DNA from: Microcoleaceae cyanobacterium UBA11344
GTDB lineage: Bacteria; Cyanobacteriota; Cyanobacteriia; Cyanobacteriales; Microcoleaceae
Assembly: GCA_003483675.1 (NCBI GenBank)
Contig: DMYK01000411.1
Span: 1 to 5,025, forward strand
Length of the DNA: 5,025 nt
Reading direction: 5' to 3'
Shown in pieces: positions 1 to 5,014 of the stretch. How positions within the stretch are numbered: the stretch's first letter is position 1; each line of letters starts with the position of its first letter. Below the pieces are notes generated by a model. That model worked only from the letters and a program-made list of their open reading frames with translations, searched no databases and was not told the origin of the DNA. The position numbers and the translations under genes are program-made.

Positions 1-46
1 GCAGTCAATTAGGGCAAAGTTTTTAATTCTGAGGGATAGTAACATG

Positions 47-98
47 GGGAATAGGGAATAGGGAATTGGGAATTGGGTATTGGGTATTGGGCATGGGG
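47..98 (+). repeat. Heptamer tandem array, GGGNATN type
   Basis: Seven consecutive 7-base units run from 47 to 95 and are followed by GGG. In order they are GGGAATA twice, GGGAATT twice, GGGTATT twice and GGGCATG once. All fit GGGNATN. The pairing of identical neighbours suggests stepwise duplication of units. Heptanucleotide short tandem repeats (STRR) are known from filamentous cyanobacteria. A second array of the same family lies at 1997-2038 in the opposite orientation. Confidence 0.9.
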
Positions 99-118
99 CC
101 TAAAAGCATCGGACAATT

Positions 119-170
119 GTAGATTTTAGATTGTAGATTTTAGATTGAGTGGTAATCTTAATCTAAAATC
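119..170. repeat. 14-bp tandem duplication and AT-rich hairpin
   Basis: GTAGATTTTAGATT occurs twice in tandem at 119-132 and 133-146. The second copy also forms the left arm of a hairpin: 136-149 pairs with 157-170 over 14 positions, including one G-T wobble, around a 7-base loop. The stem is AT-rich and no T-run follows it, so it is not a typical rho-independent terminator. Confidence 0.75.
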
Positions 171-184
171 CCCTATGGGAAATC

Positions 185-199
185 CCCCATCGGATGGGG
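185..199. repeat. Short CCCCAT/ATGGGG hairpin
   Basis: CCCCAT at 185-190 is followed by a 3-base spacer and then ATGGGG at 194-199, giving a perfect 6-bp stem. Its right arm is the first six bases of the second copy of the 19-bp direct repeat. The first copy of that repeat has no such partner to its left. Confidence 0.6.
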
Positions 200-336
200 C
201 CTAAAAGCATCGACCAAACAGGGAATTGGCTATTGGCTCCTCCACTATGGGGCGCGTCGAATTTTCCGAGTCCTATTTTCATTTTCATCGATAATACTTT
301 TGATTTTGCCATTCTAACGATCGAGTCTCAACCTCT

Positions 337-1668
337 ATGCAAAATAAATTTATGCTTCCCGTTGCTCTATTAAGCGTTGTCCTGATTGGAGTTTTTGGCT
401 GGAATGTGCACCAAGACACTCAGCGAGTCTATGAATTAACCCTAGCGACGGGAAGCAAGACAGGCTATTATTATCCTTTCGGACAAGCAATTGCGGAGTT
501 AGTCTTTCAACAAAATCCACGCCTGCGGATTAAAGTTCTTGAGACTGAAGGCTCTGAGGAAAATATGCGCCGGCTTCAGGCAAATGAGGCTCAGTTAGCT
601 ATTGTCCAGAACGATACGGTGGCAGTGCCTGAAGCGCGGGTAATTGCTTCTTTGTTTAAGGAAGTTTTTCATTTAATTGTTTCGGAACAGTCGGGAATTC
701 AAAGCGTTTCTGATTTAAAAGGAAAACATATTGCGCTGATGGCTCAAGGCAGCGGTTCTTACAGTTCTTTTTGGTTGGTCAGCAAACATTACGGTTTGAA
801 ACCAAGCGATTTTCAGTTTACTGCTGGCTCTTGGACTGAGGCTACTAAGTTGTTTGTTAGCGGCGAGGTTGATGCTATTTTTCGGGTGCAACCTCCGGGG
901 AGCGATTTGGTTAGCGATTTGCTGCAAAATACGCCGGGCAAGTTGGTGCCCATCGACCAAGCGGCGGCGATGAAAATTAAGTTGCCTTATCTGCAAGCTG
1001 ACTTGATTCCTAAGGGTACTTACAAGGGCGACCCAGCAGTACCAGATGTGGATTTGCCTACCGTTGGGGTGGAGGCAACTCTGTTGGTTCGCAAGGATAT
1101 CGATCCGGTAATAGTTAAGGAAATTACGCGGATTTTGTTCGAGCACCGCCGCAATTTGGTAGCTACTAATTCTTTGGCGGCCATGATTAGTCAGCCGTCC
1201 GAAAGCGGCGGTTTGGCTTTGCCCGTACATGAGGGCGCTCAGGCTTATTTCGATCGCGAAAAGCCGGATTTTTTAGCAGCAAATTCCGATGTTATCGGTT
1301 TGTCTTTTTCGTTTGTTACTCTTTTTGTTTCTTGGCTTTGGCAGTTGCGAGCGCGTTTTTTGCAGAAACAAAAAAATCGAGCTGACAAGTTTAATTTGAT
1401 TATTCTAAATTTGATTCAAAGAATCCGCCAAGCCGGAACTTTTGATGAAATTGATCAGTTGCAAGAAGAGTTGTTTGAGATTTTTAAGCAAGTTATTGGG
1501 GATTGGGATGAAGATAGAATTGATTCTGATTCTTTTCATTCTTTTACTTTTACTTGGGAAACAGCTCTAAAAATTGCGTCTGAGCGAGAAAAACTGTTAC
1601 GTAATTCGTCGCTGGTTTCCCATGATTTAAAAGCTGATTTGACTGCTGTAAAAAAGCTGGGAAAATAA
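337..1668 (+). CDS. TAXI family TRAP-type solute-binding protein, membrane-anchored with C-terminal tail
   Basis: The family (TRAP-associated extracytoplasmic immunogenic proteins) binds small solutes, often organic acids or amino acids, outside the membrane and hands them to a TRAP permease. The ligand here cannot be read from the sequence. Residues 5-22 are a hydrophobic signal or anchor segment with no lipoprotein cysteine. The binding domain spans about 34-312: family signatures are ATGSKTGYYYPFGQAIAE near 37-54, EGSEENMRRLQANEAQLAIVQND at 71-93 and VHEGAQAYF at 297-305. Unlike typical members of about 320-340 residues, it continues through a second likely membrane segment at 319-337 and a tail (338-443) that should be cytoplasmic, partly coiled-coil-like, ending in SHDLKADLTAV at 428-438. 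ATG at 337 is chosen because it precedes the whole hydrophobic segment; an ATG at 352 is the alternative. No Shine-Dalgarno is seen. No TRAP permease gene lies beside it. Family assignment is confident; the transport role is inferred. Confidence 0.9.
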   Translation: MQNKFMLPVALLSVVLIGVFGWNVHQDTQRVYELTLATGSKTGYYYPFGQAIAELVFQQNPRLRIKVLETEGSEENMRRLQANEAQLAIVQNDTVAVPEARVIASLFKEVFHLIVSEQSGIQSVSDLKGKHIALMAQGSGSYSSFWLVSKHYGLKPSDFQFTAGSWTEATKLFVSGEVDAIFRVQPPGSDLVSDLLQNTPGKLVPIDQAAAMKIKLPYLQADLIPKGTYKGDPAVPDVDLPTVGVEATLLVRKDIDPVIVKEITRILFEHRRNLVATNSLAAMISQPSESGGLALPVHEGAQAYFDREKPDFLAANSDVIGLSFSFVTLFVSWLWQLRARFLQKQKNRADKFNLIILNLIQRIRQAGTFDEIDQLQEELFEIFKQVIGDWDEDRIDSDSFHSFTFTWETALKIASEREKLLRNSSLVSHDLKADLTAVKKLGK

Positions 1669-1681
1669 TTTACTGTCTAAT

Positions 1682-1702
1682 TTATTAGTTATTAGTTATT
1701 AG
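1682..1702. repeat. TTATTAG heptamer array, three units
   Basis: Three perfect TTATTAG units start 14 bases after the TAXI gene stop. It has the same 7-base period as the GGGNATN arrays in this window but a different unit. Confidence 0.85.
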
Positions 1703-1957
1703 TTCATTAGATATCGTAGGGTGCGTCGCCATCAGTCATCTACTTGGGAACATGAAAAATCTCATAGCGACGCTACAAGGGCTCTCGTTACCGACAATAA
1801 TTCCCTAAAACTAACAATCTCATAGACTGCCGGGCCAATACAATTCCGATGTAACCGGATTTGATACAGCCTTTTTCAGATAAGTGAGGTACAGATAGAT
1901 CCTGGTAGGGACATATTCGATAGATGGGTGTACTTCATAAACCTGCAATCTGCTGTA
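1703..1957. other. Unidentified segment bracketed by TTATTAG arrays
   Basis: About 255 bp lie between two TTATTAG arrays in the same orientation. There is no coding potential that I trust. The stretch around 1820-1905, with GGATTTGATACAGCC and AAGTGAGGTACAG, has the look of a dispersed repeat or transposon end. That is an impression only: no matching terminal inverted repeats bound the segment, and I cannot name an element. Confidence 0.3.
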
Positions 1958-1978
1958 TTATTAGTTATTAGTTATTTA
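1958..1978. repeat. TTATTAG heptamer array, second copy
   Basis: Two perfect TTATTAG units (1958-1964 and 1965-1971) are followed by a degenerate third, TTATTTA. The orientation is the same as the array at 1682-1702, so the two form a direct-repeat pair about 276 bp apart. Confidence 0.8.
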
Positions 1979-1996
1979 TGAGTTGCTCCAAGAATG

Positions 1997-2038
1997 AATT
2001 ACCAATTACCAATGCCCGATTCCCCATTCCCCATTCCC
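1997..2038 (-). repeat. Heptamer tandem array, GGGNATN type, reverse orientation
   Basis: Six 7-base units read on the + strand as AATTACC twice, AATGCCC, GATTCCC and CATTCCC twice. On the minus strand these are GGGAATG twice, GGGAATC, GGGCATT and GGTAATT twice, the same family as the array at 47-98. It ends 7 bases from the ruvB stop codon, so it would lie in the ruvB 3' untranslated region. A run of seven T follows on the + strand at 2041-2047. Confidence 0.85.
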
Positions 2039-2045
2039 AATTTTT

Positions 2046-3146
2046 TTATTCAATAAAATTCAAGTGTTTTCTAGCAGCAACCGTTACCATTCTGCCCCGA
2101 TTTGTCCGCTGCAAAAATCCGATTTGCATTAAGTATGGTTCGTATACTTCCTCAATAGTTTGAGTGTCTTCTCCTGTGGCAGCGGCGAGGGTTTCTAATC
2201 CCACTGGGCCGCCGTTAAAGTTCTCAATCATTGCTGTCAAAATCCGCCGATCTGTCCAATCTAGACCTAGGGGATCGACGTTGAACAATTCGAGGGCAAG
2301 TGAGGCAACTTCGGCATTAATTGGCTTTAATTTTTTGACTTCGCTGTAGTCTCTCACTCGTCGCAGCAAGCGGTTAGCAATGCGGGGTGTGCCACGAGCT
2401 CGACGGGCAATTTCTGTGGCTCCTTCTGGGGTAATTTTAGTGTCGAGAACTTGGGCTGTTCTTTGGACAATTAGACTAAGTTCGTCTATTTCGTAGTAGC
2501 GCAATCTTTGGATTAAGCCGAAACGATCGCGCAAGGGAGATGTCAGGGACCCAACTTTTGTGGTGGCTCCTACTAAGGTAAACGGTTTGAGGGGAATGCT
2601 GCGGATTTTTGCACTTTTACCTTGACCGATCATAATATCTAAGCGGCAGTCTTCCATCGCCGGATAGAGGATTTCTTCTGTAACTTTGGATAAACGGTGA
2701 ATTTCGTCAATAAACAGCACGTCGCCTGCTTTGAGGCTGATTAGCAATCCGACAATATCGCGGGGTTTTTCTAGGGCTGGGGCTGTGGTGATTTTGCAGT
2801 CAACTTCCATTTCTGTTGCTAGAATTAGCGACATTGTGGTTTTGCCTAACCCGGGGGGCCCGTAAAGTAACAGGTGATCGAGGGGTTCGTTTCGGGATTT
2901 GGCGGCTTGAATTGCGATCGCCAAAACTTCTCTCAAGTCTTTTTGACCGATGTATTCCGCTAATCGCTGGGGTCGGATTTTGTCTTCTTGTTTGCTGATG
3001 ATTTCGTCGGGTAACTCTTGGGGTTCTACCAGAGATTCCGGCTGGGGTTTGACGGCTTTATTTTTTATTTTTTGGGGGGGCGCTGGGGCAATGTCTTCGG
3101 GTAAATTTGGGTCGGGGGGTTGTTGTTTGGAGGAGATAATTGCCAT
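2046..3146 (-). CDS. ruvB: Holliday junction branch migration DNA helicase RuvB
   Basis: RuvB is the hexameric AAA+ motor that, with RuvA, drives branch migration of Holliday junctions in recombination and repair in the cytoplasm. The 366-residue product has every expected element: the [12 protein letters not shown] start of the core at 57-68, Walker [10 protein letters not shown] at 96-104, Walker B VLFIDEIH at 143-150, sensor I GATT at 193-196, SPLRDRFG with the arginine finger at 203-210, sensor II region [16 protein letters not shown] at 251-266, and a C-terminal winged helix from about 295 with FLQRTNRGR at 344-352. A charged, proline-rich leader of about 34 extra residues precedes the core compared with E. 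coli RuvB. ATG at 3146 is chosen because the next upstream ATG on this strand is out of frame and soon stops. No Shine-Dalgarno is visible. It diverges from the gene at 3218. Neither ruvA nor ruvC is adjacent, which is usual for cyanobacteria. Confidence 0.98.
   Translation of the reverse strand: MAIISSKQQPPDPNLPEDIAPAPPQKIKNKAVKPQPESLVEPQELPDEIISKQEDKIRPQRLAEYIGQKDLREVLAIAIQAAKSRNEPLDHLLLYGPPGLGKTTMSLILATEMEVDCKITTAPALEKPRDIVGLLISLKAGDVLFIDEIHRLSKVTEEILYPAMEDCRLDIMIGQGKSAKIRSIPLKPFTLVGATTKVGSLTSPLRDRFGLIQRLRYYEIDELSLIVQRTAQVLDTKITPEGATEIARRARGTPRIANRLLRRVRDYSEVKKLKPINAEVASLALELFNVDPLGLDWTDRRILTAMIENFNGGPVGLETLAAATGEDTQTIEEVYEPYLMQIGFLQRTNRGRMVTVAARKHLNFIE
2914..2921. repeat. HIP1 octamer GCGATCGC
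   Basis: This is a perfect copy of the highly iterated palindrome of cyanobacterial genomes, inside ruvB. Three such octamers in about 5 kb is far above chance, since one is expected per roughly 65 kb of random DNA. Confidence 0.9.
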
Positions 3147-3170
3147 ATTTATCTGCGATCTGCCATCGGA

Positions 3171-3184
3171 AATTGTTTACAATT
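3171..3184. promoter_or_regulatory. Perfect 6-2-6 inverted repeat, candidate operator
   Basis: AATTGT, a 2-base spacer TT, then ACAATT form a perfect dyad in the 71-bp gap between ruvB and its divergent neighbour. It contains the TTTACA -35 hexamer of the rightward promoter, a position where a bound repressor would block polymerase. It does not match the cyanobacterial LexA-type box that I know (RGTACNNNDGTWCB). The regulator, if any, is unknown, and a 14-base AT-rich dyad can arise by chance. Confidence 0.4.
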
Positions 3185-3204
3185 ATTAGAAGAGTCTTGA
3201 TAAT
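3176..3204 (+). promoter_or_regulatory. Sigma70-like promoter for the gene at 3218
   Basis: TTTACA at 3176-3181 and GATAAT at 3199-3204 are separated by exactly 17 bases; each differs from the consensus at one position. Transcription would start near 3211, leaving a leader of only about 7 bases before the ATG at 3218, consistent with the absence of a Shine-Dalgarno sequence there. For ruvB, on the other strand, only a weak candidate is seen (TAATAA at 3188-3183, poor -35). Confidence 0.55.
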
Positions 3205-3217
3205 TATTGAGTTGGCT

Positions 3218-3769
3218 ATGAGTATTCCATCTGATTTATTAGCATCGGAAAGTATAACTTTTGAGGGGGCGATCGCGCTGACTCAATCTTTATTGTCGGA
3301 AATTGAGGACGATCGACTTTCAGAGACCGAGATAGAGCAAGCTGTGGCTTCTCTGGTGAAGACACAGAACGGTGCTAGGGGGTTTTTTGTCACTTATCTG
3401 ACGGACGATCGACCAATGGCAGATCAACCATCCCCAGGCGTGCTGGATGCACTGCGCGAGGCTCCTGAGATCGTAGCAGAACTGCTGGTGAAAAATCTGG
3501 CGATGTCGGCGGCAATGGTTGTGCATCATTCGCGCCACCAAAGGGAGAGTATGTTGTCGAAGATGGCGGCGGACTCTGGGAGGGTGCTGGCGCGATCGCG
3601 CCATCTAATTCAAACTCTGCAAATGCCTGCTTGTCAAACTCTCGCCTCACAAATGCTGGAAAGTTTAAGGAATGGAGAGGGCGAATACGAGGCGTTTTTC
3701 CAGCGGTGGGGCTACGATGGGGAGCAAAAAGTGGCGATCGGTTCGGCATTGCGGGAGGCGATCGAATAA
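3218..3769 (+). CDS. Hypothetical protein, small alpha-helical, divergent from ruvB
   Basis: I do not recognise a named family. The 183-residue product is soluble: it has no signal peptide and no membrane segment. It reads as mostly helical, with an acidic N-terminal part (SLLSEIEDDRLSETEIEQAVASLV, residues 19-42), a central segment NGARGFFVTYLTDDRP at 46-61, a helix APEIVAELLVKNLAMSAAMVVHH at about 80-102, and an end with FFQRWGYDGEQ. The compositional order looks like a conserved cytoplasmic protein rather than a chance frame, and two HIP1 sites within it support native cyanobacterial DNA. ATG at 3218 is chosen over an in-frame TTG at 3140 because the latter overlaps ruvB and the promoter region, and would add a hydrophobic, unlikely leader. 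A well-placed promoter lies just upstream. Function is unknown; a link with ruvB is possible only by position. Confidence 0.8.
   Translation: MSIPSDLLASESITFEGAIALTQSLLSEIEDDRLSETEIEQAVASLVKTQNGARGFFVTYLTDDRPMADQPSPGVLDALREAPEIVAELLVKNLAMSAAMVVHHSRHQRESMLSKMAADSGRVLARSRHLIQTLQMPACQTLASQMLESLRNGEGEYEAFFQRWGYDGEQKVAIGSALREAIE
3269..3276. repeat. HIP1 octamer GCGATCGC
   Basis: A perfect HIP1 palindrome near the start of the hypothetical gene at 3218. Confidence 0.9.
3592..3599. repeat. HIP1 octamer GCGATCGC
   Basis: A perfect HIP1 palindrome in the second half of the hypothetical gene. Near-copies (GGCGATCG) also occur close to its 3' end. Confidence 0.9.
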
Positions 3770-3804
3770 TCAAGGAAGTTCGGCAACGGGCAATGTACGG
3801 GATG

Positions 3805-3822
3805 TAACGGAAGTAACGGAAG
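3805..3822. repeat. 9-bp tandem repeat TAACGGAAG, two units
   Basis: TAACGGAAG at 3805-3813 is repeated exactly at 3814-3822. Related GGAAG words continue to about 3845. It lies just after the stop of the hypothetical gene and has no evident function. Confidence 0.7.
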
Positions 3823-3898
3823 TCAGGAAGACCGAAGTTGGAAGCAGGAATTTTTTGTTTAAACTTATATCTTGCACCATTTTCAATCAGCTTTTCAC

Positions 3899-3921
3899 GG
3901 GCGGGCTAGGAGGGCCCACCC
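3899..3921. repeat. GC-rich imperfect palindrome
   Basis: GGGCGGGC at 3899-3906 pairs with GCCCACCC at 3914-3921 around a 7-base spacer, with one C/A mismatch. No T-run follows, so it is not a classical terminator. Together with the next palindrome it resembles the REP-like palindromic repeats of filamentous cyanobacteria. Confidence 0.6.
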
Positions 3922-3940
3922 CACAATAAAATTCACTCTT

Positions 3941-3970
3941 TGTGGAACGGGCTCTTCGGCCCGTTCCTCA
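3941..3970. repeat. Strong GC-rich hairpin GGAACGGGC/GCCCGTTCC
   Basis: A perfect 9-bp stem (3944-3952 with 3959-3967) encloses the 6-base loop TCTTCG. Past one mismatch, two more pairs extend it to 3941 and 3970. It is the most stable structure in the window. No T-run follows on either strand, so a REP-like dispersed repeat is likelier than a rho-independent terminator, though it could still stabilise or end transcripts from the gene at 3218. Confidence 0.75.
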
Positions 3971-4156
3971 GAATAGTGCCTGATATTCAGTTCAAAAACA
4001 GCCCCTCTGAGTGCGGCTGGCCGACAAACCCTTGATCAAAGTGGCGAGACTATGAAATAATTGCCCTTTAGCAACCATCTGCGGTCAAACAGCTAGAGTT
4101 GATTTCGGAGTAAAAGAACTGAGCGAGGGCGAAAAAAATTGCTGAAATCGGTGAGT

Positions 4157-5014
4157 ATGTTATCAAAGAGGGTTGCCCAAAAGGCTCAAACGGTTGACGG
4201 CAGGCTGCCGGCAAGTACGCCCAGGCGACGGGCGAGGCTGCATCTGCTGATCACATTGGTGCGGCGAGATTTGGAAGCTCAATACAAAGGCTCGATTTTG
4301 GGCAATTTGTGGCCGCTGCTAAATCAGTTGTCGCAATTGCTGATTTACACGTATGTATTCTCGATCGTCCTCAAGGTAAAACTCAACCTTGCAGGCTTCC
4401 CAGAAAACAGCGACATTACCTTTGGAGTCTGGCTGTTTGCAGGTTTGCTGCCTTGGAGTGCCTTTACCAGCGGTTTAATTAAGTCGGGAGTATCCGTAGT
4501 AGGGCAGCCAAATTTAGTGAAAAAAGTGGTATTTCCCCTGGGTTTACTGCCCCTAGTGCCGATTTTGACAGCTTTTATTGAAAGTTCTTTGGGTTTAGCA
4601 GCTTTGATTGTTATAGTCGCAGTGTCGTCTCACAAGCTCAACGCTACACTGTGCTTGCTGCCGCTGGTGTGGGTGCCTCAGTTGCTGATCACTGCGGGCT
4701 TGGGATATTTAACTGCGGGGTTGACGGTGTTTTTGCGAGATATTCCTCAAACTTTAGGTGTTATTCTAAATTTTTGGTTTTATTTAACACCGATCGTCTA
4801 TCCAGCATCAGTAATTCCCGAAGAGTGGCGAGGAGTTATATTTTGGCTGAATCCAATGGCAGCAATCTCAGAAGTTTATCGCGATCTCATACTGCTTGGA
4901 GAAGTGAAACACTGGGGCGAATGGGGTGTAGCCACACTAATTTCTGCTGCTATATTTTGTGGAGGTTTTGCGGTTTACCGGCGTTTGCGTCCCGCTTTTG
5001 CTGACGTGCTGTAA
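4157..5014 (+). CDS. ABC-2 type polysaccharide/O-antigen export permease (Wzm/TagG class)
   Basis: This is the membrane half of an ABC exporter that moves lipid-linked polysaccharide (O-antigen, capsule or teichoic-acid-like glycan) across the inner membrane; the dimer works with a Wzt-type ATPase. Numbered from 4157 (285 residues, normal for the family), a basic cytoplasmic N-terminus with the family motif RRDLEAQYKGSILGNLWPLL (36-55) leads into six likely membrane segments, near 47-72, 88-106, 124-152, 163-190, 198-216 and 259-276. Other family signatures are FWFYLTPIVYP (206-216), LNPM (231-234) and the end RRLRPAFADVL. ATG at 4157 is preferred by codon type, but an in-frame TTG at 4139 has GAGGG at 4125-4129, nine bases upstream, and would add six residues. 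No ATPase gene precedes it; the wzt partner is expected just beyond the right edge. The exported glycan cannot be inferred. Confidence 0.93.
   Translation: MLSKRVAQKAQTVDGRLPASTPRRRARLHLLITLVRRDLEAQYKGSILGNLWPLLNQLSQLLIYTYVFSIVLKVKLNLAGFPENSDITFGVWLFAGLLPWSAFTSGLIKSGVSVVGQPNLVKKVVFPLGLLPLVPILTAFIESSLGLAALIVIVAVSSHKLNATLCLLPLVWVPQLLITAGLGYLTAGLTVFLRDIPQTLGVILNFWFYLTPIVYPASVIPEEWRGVIFWLNPMAAISEVYRDLILLGEVKHWGEWGVATLISAAIFCGGFAVYRRLRPAFADVL

Larger units (their letters stand above)
93..212. repeat. 19-bp direct repeat pair and the segment it bounds
   Basis: The 19-mer ATGGGGCCTAAAAGCATCG occurs exactly twice, at 93-111 and 194-212, so the repeat period is 101 bp. The sequences flanking the two copies differ. 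The segment between them contains its own short duplications and inverted repeats. This could be one and a bit units of a longer dispersed repeat, or the duplication scar of an inserted small element; the window alone cannot tell which. Confidence 0.8.
1..336. other. Repeat-rich intergenic region upstream of the TAXI gene
   Basis: No convincing gene is seen here. All three forward frames close within about the first 60 bases, so the end of an upstream gene may lie at the extreme left but cannot be assigned. The stretch holds a heptamer array (47-98), a 19-base direct repeat (93-111 and 194-212), a 14-base tandem duplication and two hairpins (119-199). From about 250 to 336 the sequence is plain AT-rich DNA that should carry the promoter of the following gene. 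GATAAT at 290-295 could be its -10 box, but I see no good -35 partner, so no promoter is called. Confidence 0.7.
1669..2045. other. Intergenic region between convergent TAXI and ruvB genes
   Basis: I see no credible gene. The two flanking genes converge here, and no GC-rich hairpin followed by a T-run is visible for either. The region holds two TTATTAG arrays (1682-1702 and 1958-1978), a reverse GGGNATN array (1997-2038), and between the first two a unique-looking stretch with a 7-bp inverted repeat (GCGTCGC at 1723-1729, GCGACGC at 1767-1773) and a 10-base direct repeat AATCTCATAG (1758-1767 and 1816-1825). The short open frame starting at 1978 is repeat translation antisense to ruvB and is not a gene. 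Confidence 0.7.
3770..4138. other. Intergenic region with palindromes, upstream of the export permease
   Basis: No gene is supported. The left part has a 9-base tandem repeat (3805-3822) and an AT-rich stretch around 3850-3870. The middle has two GC-rich palindromes (3899-3921 and 3941-3970). From 3971 to 4138 I see no clear structure; TTGATC at 4032 could be a -35 element, but no well-spaced -10 follows, so no promoter is called. A frame open from 3672 to 3929 is a shadow of the upstream gene running into repeats. Confidence 0.65.

Noticed and set aside
1..60. 3' end of an upstream gene
   Set aside because: Every forward frame closes within about 60 bases and too few codons remain to recognise a protein.
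47..98. CRISPR array
   Set aside because: The repeats are 7 bp and directly adjacent with no spacers, so this is a simple tandem array.
715..1230. 171-codon open frame on the minus strand
   Set aside because: It is wholly antisense to the well-supported TAXI gene, and its product is rich in Gln, Arg and His with no recognisable family.
1978..2163. 61-codon open frame
   Set aside because: It begins in the TTATTAG and heptamer arrays (giving ITNARFPIPHSQF-like repeat peptide) and then runs antisense into the ruvB 3' end.
2164..3189. Three short plus-strand open frames (2164, 2816 and 2950)
   Set aside because: They lie opposite ruvB and show only low-complexity or mirror-frame translation; nothing supports them as genes.
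3320..3773. Two minus-strand open frames across the hypothetical gene
   Set aside because: They overlap each other and the 3218-3769 gene. Their products are rich in Pro, Ser, Arg and His, as expected from a reverse-frame shadow.
3672..3929. 85-codon plus-strand open frame
   Set aside because: The first part is the +1 shadow of the upstream gene, and the rest translates the TAACGGAAG repeat and the palindrome.
3941..3970. Rho-independent terminator
   Set aside because: The stem is strong, but no T-run follows on either strand and it lies about 170 bp past the nearest stop.
4651..5004. 117-codon plus-strand open frame
   Set aside because: It is nested out of frame inside the export permease, whose membrane segments and family motifs continue uninterrupted through this stretch.
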